Below, in pieces: positions 30,058-41,269 of a stretch of DNA of 64,000 nt (the stretch's first letter is position 1; the number at the start of each line of letters is the position of its first letter). The notes beneath the pieces are model-generated. The model had not been told where the DNA came from. It was given only the letters and a program-made list of their open reading frames with translations, and searched no databases. Position numbers and translations under genes: made by a program. The stretch comes from Pantoea latae (GTDB taxonomy: Bacteria > Pseudomonadota > Gammaproteobacteria > Enterobacterales > Enterobacteriaceae), in assembly GCF_002077695.1 (NCBI RefSeq), contig NZ_MWUE01000008.1:62001-126000 (forward strand), in the 5' to 3' direction.

Positions 30058-30885
30058 TCAGTACATGCGGCGCGTCAGGCCCATAATGTCGAGTATCTTG
30101 GTGGCGATCTCCTCCACCGAATAGTTGGTGCTGTTGAGATAGCGGATCTGATGGGTGCGAAACAGCGCTTCAACCTCGCCGACCTCAAGCCGACACTGGC
30201 GCATCGAGGCGTAGCGGGTATTTTCCGCCCGCTCCTGACGAATGGCGGCGAGCCGTTCCGGATCGATGGTCAGCCCGAACAGCTTGTTCTGAAACGGACG
30301 CAGCGCGGCGGGCAGCTTCAGGTTGTCCATATCGTCGGCGATAAAGGGGTAGTTGGCGGCGCGAATGCCGAACTGCATCGCCAGGTAGAGGCTGGTGGGG
30401 GTTTTGCCGCAGCGCGATACCCCCAGCAGGATCACCTGCGCATCCTCCAGCCCGCGCAGCGAGATGCCGTCGTCGTGCGCCAGGGTGTAGTCGATGGCGG
30501 CGATGCGCGCGTCATACTTGCCCAGATTACTGGCGTCCAGCCCGTGGGTGCGGTGCGCGACCGGTGCCGGCGCCATGCCCAGCTCCTCCTGCAGCGGCGC
30601 CACCAGCGCCTGGACGATATCCTGACAAAACCCTTCGCTCTGCATAATGATGTCGCGCACTTCCGGCGTTACGATGGAGAAAAACACCAGCGGCCGCACG
30701 CCGCTTTTCTGGTAGAGCGCGTTAATTTGCGCTTTCACCGCCTGAGCGCGCTGCACGTTCTCGACAAAGGGCAGCGTCAGGCTGTTAAATCCCACCGGAA
30801 ACTGCGACAGCACGGCGTGGCCCAGCACTTCGGCCGTGATGGCGGTGCCGTCTGAAATATAAAAAACGCTTCTTTCGCTGCTCAT
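30058..30885 (-). CDS. ppsR: PEP synthetase regulatory kinase/pyrophosphorylase PpsR
   Basis: Bifunctional DUF299 enzyme. It inactivates PpsA by ADP-dependent Thr phosphorylation and reactivates it by Pi-dependent removal. The 275-residue product has the P-loop-like motif [17 protein letters not shown] near residue 155 and the N-terminal [24 protein letters not shown] precedes the ATG. It is divergent from its target gene ppsA across a 458-base regulatory gap. Confidence 0.96.
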   Translation of the reverse strand: MSSERSVFYISDGTAITAEVLGHAVLSQFPVGFNSLTLPFVENVQRAQAVKAQINALYQKSGVRPLVFFSIVTPEVRDIIMQSEGFCQDIVQALVAPLQEELGMAPAPVAHRTHGLDASNLGKYDARIAAIDYTLAHDDGISLRGLEDAQVILLGVSRCGKTPTSLYLAMQFGIRAANYPFIADDMDNLKLPAALRPFQNKLFGLTIDPERLAAIRQERAENTRYASMRQCRLEVGEVEALFRTHQIRYLNSTNYSVEEIATKILDIMGLTRRMY

Positions 30886-31343
30886 GGCGTTATCCTGTTG
30901 CGGAAGAGGAGATCGATTACGTTAGCAGTTTTAGCCGATTGGCTTAAACAAAATAAAAAATCCATAGGTGACTTTTATGAATTTTTTGTTTTTTCGTGAT
31001 TAACCTCGCGTATAAGAGCGGCGTTAAATAGTGAAATGGTGTTTTATTTCCTCTTTTTTCCGGCCGGGTTTGTCGGGAACGGGAAATAAGCCCGCGTGGC
31101 GTTGCGCAACAAAAAAAGCGCGTTAAGCTGATGAAATATAGACTAAACCAATAACATCATGCAGTTAGCGTAAAATAGCCGCTTTGCGCAACAGGCAAAA
31201 TTTATCGGAATAATTCCTAATTTGTCTGTTCTTCTCCGCTTTAACGATTCAACACTTAGTCTTTAATTGCGCGTTGTGCCAGGCTGATTTTGCGAATAGC
31301 AAAATGTTCCATGTGCCCATTCATTCTTAAAAGGATAATCTCG
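30886..31343. promoter_or_regulatory. Divergent regulatory region ppsR/ppsA
   Basis: A 458-base, AT-rich stretch without a supported gene. It holds the 10-base palindrome GTTGCGCAAC (31101-31110), a second TTGCGCAAC (31184-31192), long A and T tracts, and a Cra-like site near ppsA. The length suggests several regulators act here. Confidence 0.5.
31240..31251. promoter_or_regulatory. Candidate Cra (FruR) site upstream of ppsA
   Basis: On the minus strand the site reads TGAATCGTTAAA, close to the Cra consensus TGAAWCGNTTMA-type half-symmetric operator. It lies about 95 bases before the ppsA start. Cra activates ppsA in E. coli. Confidence 0.55.
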
Positions 31344-33719
<2,376 letters not shown>

Positions 33720-33750
33720 CGCGCCAGCCGCATTGAGTCATGCCACTAAT

Positions 33751-33776
33751 AAAAGGCCAGCGCTGCTGGCCTTTTT
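33751..33776 (+). terminator. Terminator of ppsA
   Basis: AAAA, stem GGCCAGC/GCTGGCC with a three-base loop, then five T; 31 bases past the stop. Confidence 0.92.
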
Positions 33777-33790
33777 ACATTAATTCGGCC

Positions 33791-33898
33791 AAAAAAAAAG
33801 CCCATCACAGGGGATGGGCAAAGACTACACACAGCAATTCTTTACTTTACTCAGGGGAAAAAGGTTGTTTAAAAATCAGTAGGTTGATTTCAAACATA
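33791..33898 (-). ncRNA. rprA: RprA small RNA
   Basis: Hfq-dependent sRNA that activates rpoS translation by opening its leader. The minus strand shows, in order, a 5' stem-loop (AAATCA-ACCTAC-TGATTT), the conserved core with CCCCTGAGT, the stretch GAATTGCTGTGTGTAGTC, and a terminator GCCCATC-CCCTGT-GATGGGC with nine T. This matches E. coli RprA over most of the 3' half. The 5' end is placed by analogy with E. coli and is uncertain by a few bases. It sits next to ydiK as in E. coli. A -10-like TAACAT (33905-33910) and an RcsB-type box lie upstream. Confidence 0.93.
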
Positions 33899-33933
33899 GG
33901 CATCATGTTATTCACCGCGCCGCCCTGAGTCTT

Positions 33934-33947
33934 TAAGAATCCTCTTA
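33934..33947 (-). promoter_or_regulatory. RcsB box of rprA
   Basis: TAAGAGGATTCTTA on the minus strand matches the Rcs box pattern TAAGAATATTCTTA at 12 of 14 positions. It is centred about 42 bases before the inferred RprA start. RcsB activation of rprA is established in E. coli. Confidence 0.75.
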
Positions 33948-34112
33948 TTAGTTTAAAGCCAGTAAACTTTTGTCACCTCTTTTACGCGAAAAGTCGGGTA
34001 AAACAGTGCGAAAAATAAACTATTCGCCGCTGATATGCGGCCTCATGGCCGAAAACTGCGTTTTTTCTTAAAAAGCGCTAATGGAAAAAAATATTACCGT
34101 GACGCAAATGCA

Positions 34113-34134
34113 TCGGGGCGGTTAACCGCCCCGA
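34113..34134. repeat. Perfect 22-base palindrome after ydiK
   Basis: The two half-sites TCGGGGCGGTT and AACCGCCCCGA are exact reverse complements without a spacer, seven bases past the ydiK stop. There is no U-run on the minus strand, so it may be a strong RNA hairpin without classical termination, or a protein-binding site. Confidence 0.6.
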
Positions 34135-34141
34135 CGCTGGT

Positions 34142-35263
34142 TCAGGAAGGGAGATGCTCTTCATCGTGATCGGACAAAATCTCCACCACGCTGGCAAGAT
34201 CGCCCTCAGGCGGCGGCGGGGTTTCATGCATCCAGACGGAGACCAGACGATAGGAGACCGCCAGCACCACCGGCCCGATAAACAGACCAATCAGGCCGAA
34301 CGCTACCAGCCCACCGATGACGCCGGAGAGGATAAGGATCATCGGCAGATCCGCGCCCATGCGGATCAGCATCGGGCGCAGCACGTTATCCAGCGTGCCG
34401 ACCACGCAGCTCCAGATCAACAGCACCGTGCCCCAGGTGGTGTCGCCGCTCCAGTAAAGCCAGATAATGGCGGGCACCAGCACGATCAGCGGCCCAATCT
34501 GCACCAGGCAGCAGAGGATCATCAGCACGGTGAGCAGCGTGGCGTAGGGGATGCCGGAGAGCGCCAGCCCAATGCCGCCCAGCACGCCCTGCACCAGCGC
34601 GGTCACCACCACGCCGAGCGCCACGGCGCGGATCGCCTGACCGGCCAGCAGCACCGTCGCGTCGCCGCGGCGCCCCGCCATGCGAAAGGCGAAGTGGCGG
34701 ATGCCCTGCGCCGCCTGTTCACCGCGCCAGAACAGCAGGGCGCTAAACAGCAGCATGACGCCGAGGTGGATCATCAGCCGGCCGAAGTGGCCCGCCTGAG
34801 CGACGAAAAACCCGGTGGTGCGGCCGACGTAGGGCTGCAGCTTCGCCATAATGGCGGAGCCGCCGCCCGCGATCAGCTTATGGTAGCTGGAGAAGAGCTT
34901 GTCGCCGATGGCCGGAATATCATTCAGCCACAGCAGCGAGGGCATCTCCATATGGCCCTGAGTCGCCCAGGCGATAACGGGGGCGCTGTTGTCGATCAGG
35001 CTGTTGACCAGCAGCGCAATAGGAATAATAAACAGCAGCAGCAGCAGCAGGGTCATTACCACCACCGCCAGCGAGCGACGGTTCCACAGCAGCCGCTGCA
35101 CGCGCAGCATCAGCGGCCAGGTCGCGATCACCACCATGCTCGCCCAGGCGAAGCCCAGAATAAAAGGTTGAACAATCCAGATACAGGCGACGATCATCAG
35201 CAGGATAAACATCAGCGTAAAGAGCATCTGCGGCATATCCGTGGAGCGGTGCAGGTTTTTCAT
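34142..35263 (-). CDS. ydiK: AI-2E family transporter YdiK
   Basis: Inner-membrane protein of the AI-2E/PerM family, 373 residues with about eight hydrophobic segments. It shares long blocks with E. coli YdiK: IWIVQPFILGFAWA, RRSLAVVVMTLLLLLLFIIP and GDTTWGTVLLIWS-VVGTLDN. The substrate is unknown. It is divergent from ydiJ; the shared gap holds a PUR-type box, and YdiK has been predicted as a PurR target in comparative work, which fits the site. Confidence 0.92.
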   Translation of the reverse strand: MKNLHRSTDMPQMLFTLMFILLMIVACIWIVQPFILGFAWASMVVIATWPLMLRVQRLLWNRRSLAVVVMTLLLLLLFIIPIALLVNSLIDNSAPVIAWATQGHMEMPSLLWLNDIPAIGDKLFSSYHKLIAGGGSAIMAKLQPYVGRTTGFFVAQAGHFGRLMIHLGVMLLFSALLFWRGEQAAQGIRHFAFRMAGRRGDATVLLAGQAIRAVALGVVVTALVQGVLGGIGLALSGIPYATLLTVLMILCCLVQIGPLIVLVPAIIWLYWSGDTTWGTVLLIWSCVVGTLDNVLRPMLIRMGADLPMILILSGVIGGLVAFGLIGLFIGPVVLAVSYRLVSVWMHETPPPPEGDLASVVEILSDHDEEHLPS

Positions 35264-35435
35264 AACAGAGAACGACCTCTAATAATCCTTCATTAAGGGG
35301 CAATCAGGCCCGGTTTAATGATGAGCTATTTTGTCCGCTTTAAACAGAGGCGAAAGAGGCGCTTTTTCCCTTTCCTGAAAAAACAGCGAGCGTGAAAAAA
35401 ATGTGTTAAAACGGAACGTTCAGACAAAACAAGCA

Positions 35436-35451
35436 ACGCAAACGTTTACAA
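35436..35451. promoter_or_regulatory. PUR-type box between ydiK and ydiJ
   Basis: ACGCAAACGTTTACAA matches the PurR operator ACGCAAACGTTTGCGT at the first 12 positions. It lies 19-34 bases before ydiJ and about 175 bases before ydiK. Confidence 0.68.
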
Positions 35452-35469
35452 CATCCTGGTCTCTCAATA

Positions 35470-38400
35470 ATGATCCCACAGATTTCTCAGGCGCCCGGCC
35501 TCGTTCAACGGGTGCTGACATTCCTCGAGGCGCTCAAGGCGCAGGGTTTCACCGGCGATACCGCCACCAGCTATGCCGACCGCCTGCTGATGTCCACCGA
35601 TAACAGCATCTATCAGCTGCTGCCGGACGCGGTGCTCTTTCCGCGCTCCACCGCCGACGTGGCGCTGATCGCGCGCGTGGCGGGTGAGGCGCGCTTTAAT
35701 GAACTGGTTTTCACGCCGCGCGGCGGCGGCACCGGCACCAACGGCCAGTCGCTGAATCAGGGCATTGTGGTGGATATGTCGCGCTACATGAACCGCATTC
35801 TGGAGATTAATCCGGAGCAGGGCTGGGTGCGCGTCGAAGCGGGCGTGGTCAAAGATCAGCTCAACGCCTGGCTGAAGCCCTACGGCTTGTTCTTCTCGCC
35901 GGAACTCTCTACCAGCAACCGCGCCACGCTGGGCGGCATGATCAATACCGACGCCTCTGGCCAGGGATCGCTGGTTTACGGTAAAACCTCCGATCACGTG
36001 CTGGGGCTGCGCGCGGTGCTGCTGGGCGGCGATATTCTCGATACCCGGCCGATGGCCGCCGCGCTGGCAGAGACGCTGGCGCAGAGCGCGACGCCGGAGG
36101 GGCGTATTTATCAGCAGGTATTGACGCGCTGCCGCGAGCAGCGCGCGCTGATCCTGGAGAAATTCCCCAGGCTCAACCGCTTCCTGACCGGCTACGACCT
36201 GCGCCACGTCTTTAGCGACGATATGCAGACCTTCGATCTGACGCGCATTCTGTGCGGCGCGGAAGGTACGCTGGCCTTTATCACCGAGGCGCGGCTCGAT
36301 ATCACCCCGATCCCGAAAGTACGTCGCCTGGTGAACATCAAATATGACTCGTTCGACTCTGCGCTGCGCAACGCGCCCTTTATGGTGGAGGCGCAGGCGC
36401 TGTCGGTTGAAACGGTCGACTCGAAGGTGCTTAACCTGGCGCGGGAAGATATCGTCTGGCATTCGGTGCGCGAGCTGATCGCCGACGTGCCGGATAAAGA
36501 GATGCTTGGCCTGAACATCGTCGAGTTTGCCGGCGACGACGGCGCGCTAATCGAACAGCAGGTCTCCTCGCTCTGCGCGCGGCTTGAGGCGCTGATGGCG
36601 CAGCGTCAGGGCGGCGTGATCGGCTACCAGCTCTGCGACGACCTCGACGGCATCGAGCGTATCTATAACATGCGCAAAAAAGCGGTGGGCCTGCTGGGCA
36701 ACGCTAAGGGCCGCGCCAAGCCGATCCCTTTCGTCGAGGACACCGCCGTGCCGCCGGAGCACCTTGCCGACTATATCGTCGATTTTCGCGCGCTGCTCGA
36801 CAGCCACGGCCTGAGCTATGGCATGTTCGGTCACGTCGACGCGGGGGTGCTGCACGTGCGCCCGGCGCTGGATATGTGCGATCCGCAGCAGGAGATGCTG
36901 ATGAAAACCCTGTCGGATGAGGTAGTGGCGCTGACCGCCCGCTACGGCGGGCTGCTGTGGGGCGAGCACGGCAAAGGCTTCCGCGCGCAGTACAGCCCGG
37001 CCTTTTTCGGCGAAACCCTGTTCAATGAGCTGCGCCGCATCAAGGCGGCGTTCGATCCCGACAACCGCATGAACCCCGGCAAGATCTGCACGCCGCTCGG
37101 CAGCAACGAGCCGATGATGCAGATAGACGCGGTGAAGCGCGGCAGCTATGACCGCCAGATCCCGCTGACGGTGCGCAGCGACTGGCGCGGGGCGATGGAG
37201 TGCAACGGCAACGGCCTCTGCTTTAACTTTGATGCGCGCAGCCCGATGTGCCCGTCGATGAAGATCACCCGCAACCGCATTCATTCGCCGAAAGGGCGCG
37301 CCACCCTGACGCGCGAATGGCTGCGCCTGCTGGCGGAGCAGGGCGTCGATCCGCAGCAGCTGGAGAAGCAGCTGCCGGAAAACAGCCTGTCGCTGCGGGC
37401 GCTGATTGGCCGGGTGCGCAACAGCTGGCACGCCAGCAAAGGGGAGTATGACTTCTCTCATGAGGTGCATGAGGCGATGTCCGGCTGTCTCGCCTGTAAG
37501 GCCTGCTCAACGCAGTGCCCGATCAAAATCGACGTGCCGGACTTTCGCGCGCGCTTTTTACAGCTCTACCACACGCGCTACCTGCGTCCAGTAAGCGACC
37601 ATCTGGTGGCGGCGGTGGAGAGCTACGCGCCGCTGATGGCAAAGGCGCCAAAGACCTTTAACTTCTTCCTGAAGCAGCCGTGGATGCGCGAGCTGAGCAA
37701 GAACCATATCGGCATGGTCGATCTGCCGCTGCTGTCGTCGCCGTCGCTGAGAAGGACGCTGAGCGGCCATCCGGCGATGAACATGACGCTGGAGCAACTG
37801 GAGGCGCTAAGCATCGAGGCGCGCGCCGACACGGTGCTGGTGGTGCAGGATCCTTTCACCAGCTTCTACGAGGCGCAGCTGATCGCCGATTTTATCCGCC
37901 TGATTGAAAAGCTCGGCCTGCGGCCGGTGCTGCTGCCCTTTATGCCCAACGGCAAGGCGCAGCACGTGAAAGGCTTTCTGCAGCGCTTTGCGCGCACCGC
38001 CGGCAAAACCGCGGACTTCCTTAATCGCGTGGCGAAACTCGGCATGCCGATGGTCGGCGTCGATCCGGCGACGGTGCTCTGCTATCGCGACGAATATAAG
38101 CAGACGCTTGGCGATAAGCGCGGCGATTTTCATGTGCAGCTGGTGCATGAGTGGCTGCGCGACGTGCTGAGCGCGCGCGCCGCGCAGCCGGTGAGCGGGG
38201 AGAGCTGGTATCTTTTCGCGCACTGCACCGAGGTGACGGCGCTGCCGAACACCCCGAATCAGTGGCAGGAGATCTTCGCCCGCTTCGGCGCGAAGCTGGA
38301 AAACATCAACGTCGGCTGCTGCGGCATGGCGGGCACCTACGGCCATGAAAGCAAGAATCTCGACAATTCGCTGGGTATTTATGGGCTGTCATGGCATCCA

Positions 38401-38523
38401 CAGCTGCAGAAGCTGCCGCGTCAGCGCTGCCTCGCGACGGGCTTCTCCTGCCGTAGCCAGGTGAAAAGGCTGGAGGGCAATGGCATGCGTCATCCGCTGC
38501 AGGCGCTGCTGGCATTAATGTAA
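35470..38523 (+). CDS. ydiJ: FAD- and Fe-S-dependent D-2-hydroxyglutarate dehydrogenase YdiJ
   Basis: Large flavoprotein, 1017 residues like E. coli YdiJ, reported as a D-2-hydroxyglutarate dehydrogenase. Domains: FAD-binding type 4 (about 45-280; TPRGGGTGTNGQSLNQG, LGGMINTDASGQGS), FAD-linked oxidase C domain (about 290-530), a 4Fe-4S ferredoxin motif CLACKACSTQCP near residue 673, and a C-terminal Cys-rich part with GCCGMAGTYGHE near residue 950. It is membrane-peripheral or cytosolic. No good ribosome site precedes the ATG. Confidence 0.93.
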   Translation: MIPQISQAPGLVQRVLTFLEALKAQGFTGDTATSYADRLLMSTDNSIYQLLPDAVLFPRSTADVALIARVAGEARFNELVFTPRGGGTGTNGQSLNQGIVVDMSRYMNRILEINPEQGWVRVEAGVVKDQLNAWLKPYGLFFSPELSTSNRATLGGMINTDASGQGSLVYGKTSDHVLGLRAVLLGGDILDTRPMAAALAETLAQSATPEGRIYQQVLTRCREQRALILEKFPRLNRFLTGYDLRHVFSDDMQTFDLTRILCGAEGTLAFITEARLDITPIPKVRRLVNIKYDSFDSALRNAPFMVEAQALSVETVDSKVLNLAREDIVWHSVRELIADVPDKEMLGLNIVEFAGDDGALIEQQVSSLCARLEALMAQRQGGVIGYQLCDDLDGIERIYNMRKKAVGLLGNAKGRAKPIPFVEDTAVPPEHLADYIVDFRALLDSHGLSYGMFGHVDAGVLHVRPALDMCDPQQEMLMKTLSDEVVALTARYGGLLWGEHGKGFRAQYSPAFFGETLFNELRRIKAAFDPDNRMNPGKICTPLGSNEPMMQIDAVKRGSYDRQIPLTVRSDWRGAMECNGNGLCFNFDARSPMCPSMKITRNRIHSPKGRATLTREWLRLLAEQGVDPQQLEKQLPENSLSLRALIGRVRNSWHASKGEYDFSHEVHEAMSGCLACKACSTQCPIKIDVPDFRARFLQLYHTRYLRPVSDHLVAAVESYAPLMAKAPKTFNFFLKQPWMRELSKNHIGMVDLPLLSSPSLRRTLSGHPAMNMTLEQLEALSIEARADTVLVVQDPFTSFYEAQLIADFIRLIEKLGLRPVLLPFMPNGKAQHVKGFLQRFARTAGKTADFLNRVAKLGMPMVGVDPATVLCYRDEYKQTLGDKRGDFHVQLVHEWLRDVLSARAAQPVSGESWYLFAHCTEVTALPNTPNQWQEIFARFGAKLENINVGCCGMAGTYGHESKNLDNSLGIYGLSWHPQLQKLPRQRCLATGFSCRSQVKRLEGNGMRHPLQALLALM

Positions 38524-38556
38524 CGAAATTGTGCGCGACGTCACGACGCGGCTGGA

Positions 38557-38961
38557 TTAGAATATCCAGCCCGCGTGACGCACGAAGTCGCTCTGCAGCG
38601 CGGTGGCTTTGTCCCACTCCCCGACCAGCGCCAGCTGATGGCACAGGCGGGTGAGCGAGAGGCGCGCCAGCTGATAGGCCTGAATGCGGAACAGCCGATC
38701 GCGTTCGCTATTGCCCATCTCCTGCACCAGACGATGATGCAGTTTGCCCATGGCGTGCAGGTAGCTTTGATCGTCTCCGTTGATCTGGCAGATTTCCGCC
38801 ATATCCAGACAGGTGTCGTTAAACTGACGCAGCTGATGAATGGTGCAGTCGGCCCGGTTGAGCTTTGCCTGCGCCATATAGAAATCAACGGTAAGATCGC
38901 GCACCGAGAATTTATAGTCGTCGATTTTGTGCTGTAACCAGGCGGAGACGGAAAGCGTCAT
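38557..38961 (-). CDS. Unknown 134-residue helical protein under a Fur box
   Basis: I do not recognise this family. The product is 134 residues, probably all helical and cytosolic, without signal peptide or membrane segment. It has four Cys (RADCTIH, NDTCLDM, AEICQIN, TRLCHQL) spread across predicted helices, and the N-terminus reads MTLSVSAWLQHKIDDYKFSV. GAGGTGG lies before the ATG. A perfect 7-1-7 Fur palindrome sits 22-36 bases upstream, so iron repression is likely. It occupies the place where E. coli has menI and ydiH, between ydiJ and sufA. A role in iron or Fe-S homeostasis is a guess from context only. Confidence 0.8.
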   Translation of the reverse strand: MTLSVSAWLQHKIDDYKFSVRDLTVDFYMAQAKLNRADCTIHQLRQFNDTCLDMAEICQINGDDQSYLHAMGKLHHRLVQEMGNSERDRLFRIQAYQLARLSLTRLCHQLALVGEWDKATALQSDFVRHAGWIF

Positions 38962-38982
38962 GGCGCCACCTCAAATGGTTAA

Positions 38983-38997
38983 TGATAATAATTATCA
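38983..38997. promoter_or_regulatory. Fur box
   Basis: TGATAATAATTATCA is a perfect 7-1-7 inverted repeat, the minimal Fur box. It lies directly upstream of the unknown gene ending at 38557 and about 355 bases before sufA, so it most likely controls the former. Confidence 0.88.
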
Positions 38998-39001
38998 TAT
39001 T

Positions 39002-39351
39002 CAACTGGATGAGGATTGCAATTGCGCAGGGCGAAAAATTTAATGATTTACTTAGCCTGTTAATAAAATCGGCAACAACAATCCCCAAAGGTTTCATAAA
39101 GGCGTAACCTATCAATAAGAATTTATTAATAACTGGCTGAAAATTTTTTTACGTAAATTTAACAGGTTAGGCCATCGATTTGCGCGTGCGCTGTCTCGCC
39201 GCAAAGGGCTGCGAAGCAGCTATGCTTAATAAAGCAGCGATTAAAAACAGCACAAGATGATTATCCCTGCAAAACAAGAGGTTGAAGTGATCGCCCAGAT
39301 CCTTACCATAGGGGGATAGCCTGAAAAGGTCCGGACTTACGAGGTATCAAC
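39002..39351 (+). promoter_or_regulatory. suf operon upstream region
   Basis: AT-rich 350 bases with no gene. It includes AATAAGAATTTATTAATA near 39114-39131 with an IHF-like TATCAA just before it, a candidate -10 TATGCT at 39221-39226, and a good ribosome site (GAGG) before sufA. In E. coli OxyR, IHF, Fur and IscR all bind upstream of sufA; I could not place OxyR or IscR sites with confidence. Confidence 0.45.
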
Positions 39352-39726
39352 ATGGCATCTGTAAATGCAGCAACTTTCTCTCCCGACGATTTTGTCTGGA
39401 AAGGGGTCACGCTCACTGATTCCGCCGCGAAGCAAATTCTTAACCTGGTGGCGCAAGATCCTGAAGTTAAAGGCTTGCACCTGGGCGTGAAGCAATCCGG
39501 CTGCGCCGGTTTCGGTTACGTCATGGATCTGGTGAAAACGCCCGCCGACGACGATCTGCAGTTTACCCATAACGGCGCATCGCTCTATGTGCCGCTTCAG
39601 GCAATGCCGTTTATCGACGGCACCGAAGTGGATTACGTCCGCGAAGGCCTGAATCAGATTTTTAAATTCAATAACCCTAAAGCTCAACACGCCTGCGGGT
39701 GCGGTGAAAGCTTTGGCGTCGAGTAA
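39352..39726 (+). CDS. sufA: Fe-S cluster carrier SufA
   Basis: A-type carrier that accepts clusters from SufBC2D and delivers them to targets, 124 residues. The three cluster-binding Cys are in KQSGCAGFGYV and in HACGCGESF at the C-terminus. ACGAGG precedes the ATG. It is the first gene of sufABCDSE, the stress-responsive Fe-S assembly operon. Confidence 0.97.
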   Translation: MASVNAATFSPDDFVWKGVTLTDSAAKQILNLVAQDPEVKGLHLGVKQSGCAGFGYVMDLVKTPADDDLQFTHNGASLYVPLQAMPFIDGTEVDYVREGLNQIFKFNNPKAQHACGCGESFGVE

Positions 39727-39733
39727 GTGAAAT

Positions 39734-41227
39734 ATGTCACGACACAGCGAAACATCTGACGATGTACAAATGTGGGAAGGCAAGCTCAACTACAAAGAGG
39801 GCTTCTTTACCCAGTTGCAAACCGACGAAATGGCGCACGGCATCAATGAGGATGTGGTGCGCGCGATCTCGGCTAAACGTAACGAGCCAGAGTGGATGCT
39901 GGAGTTTCGTCTTAAAGCCTTTCGCGCCTGGCTCGAAATGGAAGAGCCGCACTGGCTGAAAGCGCATTACGACAAGCTCGATTACCAGGATTACAGCTAT
40001 TACTCGGCGCCCTCCTGCGGCAACTGCGACGACAGCTGCGCCTCAGAGCCGGGCGCGCTGCAGTCGTCAGGCATCGAAGAGACCAACAACTACCTGACGC
40101 AGGAAGTTGAGAAGGCGTTCGATCAGCTCGGCGTGCCGGTGCGCGAAGGGCGCGAAGTGGCGGTCGACGCAATTTTCGACTCCGTTTCCGTCGCCACGAC
40201 CTATCGCGGCAAGCTGGCTGAGCAGGGCATTATCTTCTGCTCCTTTGGCGAAGCGATTCAGGAACACCCTGAGCTGGTGCAGAAGTATCTCGGCACCGTG
40301 GTGCCGGCCAACGACAACTTCTTCGCCGCGCTGAACTCGGCGGTCGCCTCTGACGGCACCTTCGTTTATATCCCGAAAGGGGTGCGCTGTCCGATGGAGC
40401 TGTCGACCTATTTCCGCATCAACGCGGCGAAAACCGGTCAGTTTGAGCGCACCATCCTGATTGCGGATGAAGACAGCTACGTCAGCTACATTGAAGGCTG
40501 TTCGGCACCGGTGCGCGACACCTATCAGCTGCACGCGGCGGTAGTGGAAGTGATCATCCACAAAAACGCGGAAGTGAAATACTCCACCGTGCAGAACTGG
40601 TTCCCTGGCGGCGAAGGCGAAGGCGGTATCCTGAACTTCGTGACCAAGCGTGCGCTGTGCGAAGGCGAGAACAGCAAAATGTCCTGGACGCAGTCCGAGA
40701 CCGGCTCCGCCATTACCTGGAAATACCCGAGCTGCATTCTGCGCGGCGACAACTCCATCGGCGAATTCTATTCGGTGGCGCTGACCAGCGGACGCCAGCA
40801 GGCAGATACCGGCACCAAGATGATCCACATTGGTAAAAACACCAAATCGACCATCATCTCCAAGGGTATCTCCGCCGGTAAGAGCCAGAATACCTATCGC
40901 GGCCTGGTGAAAATTATGCCGACCGCGACTAACGCGCGTAACTTTACCCAGTGCGACTCGATGCTGATCGGCCCTGATTGCGGCGCGCATACCTTCCCGT
41001 ATGTGGAAACCCGCAACAACACCGCTCAGCTCGAGCATGAGGCAACCACCTCGCGCATCGGCGAAGATCAGCTGTTTTACTGCCTGCAGCGCGGTATCAG
41101 CGAAGAAGATGCGATCTCCATGATCGTTAACGGCTTCTGTAAAGACGTTTTCTCTGAGCTGCCACTGGAGTTCGCCGTGGAAGCGCAAAAACTGTTAGCC
41201 ATCAGCCTTGAGCACAGTGTGGGCTGA
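39734..41227 (+). CDS. sufB: Fe-S scaffold subunit SufB
   Basis: Core scaffold of the SufBC2D complex on which the Fe-S cluster is built, 497 residues. It has the N-terminal helical part with a CGNCDDSC Cys cluster near residue 97, followed by the beta-helix core ([44 protein letters not shown]) and the C-terminal region [18 protein letters not shown]. It begins seven bases after sufA. Confidence 0.97.
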   Translation: MSRHSETSDDVQMWEGKLNYKEGFFTQLQTDEMAHGINEDVVRAISAKRNEPEWMLEFRLKAFRAWLEMEEPHWLKAHYDKLDYQDYSYYSAPSCGNCDDSCASEPGALQSSGIEETNNYLTQEVEKAFDQLGVPVREGREVAVDAIFDSVSVATTYRGKLAEQGIIFCSFGEAIQEHPELVQKYLGTVVPANDNFFAALNSAVASDGTFVYIPKGVRCPMELSTYFRINAAKTGQFERTILIADEDSYVSYIEGCSAPVRDTYQLHAAVVEVIIHKNAEVKYSTVQNWFPGGEGEGGILNFVTKRALCEGENSKMSWTQSETGSAITWKYPSCILRGDNSIGEFYSVALTSGRQQADTGTKMIHIGKNTKSTIISKGISAGKSQNTYRGLVKIMPTATNARNFTQCDSMLIGPDCGAHTFPYVETRNNTAQLEHEATTSRIGEDQLFYCLQRGISEEDAISMIVNGFCKDVFSELPLEFAVEAQKLLAISLEHSVG

Positions 41228-41269
41228 TGCCGTCACACGCGTTGCCGGAAGCAATGTGAAGGAATAAGT

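Noticed and set aside
31101..31110. GTTGCGCAAC palindrome shared by the ppsR-ppsA gap and the purR-ynhF gap (55884-55893)
   Set aside because: The same 10-mer also occurs inside mdtK coding sequence and the genes share no obvious control, so chance is likely. A genome-wide count would decide.
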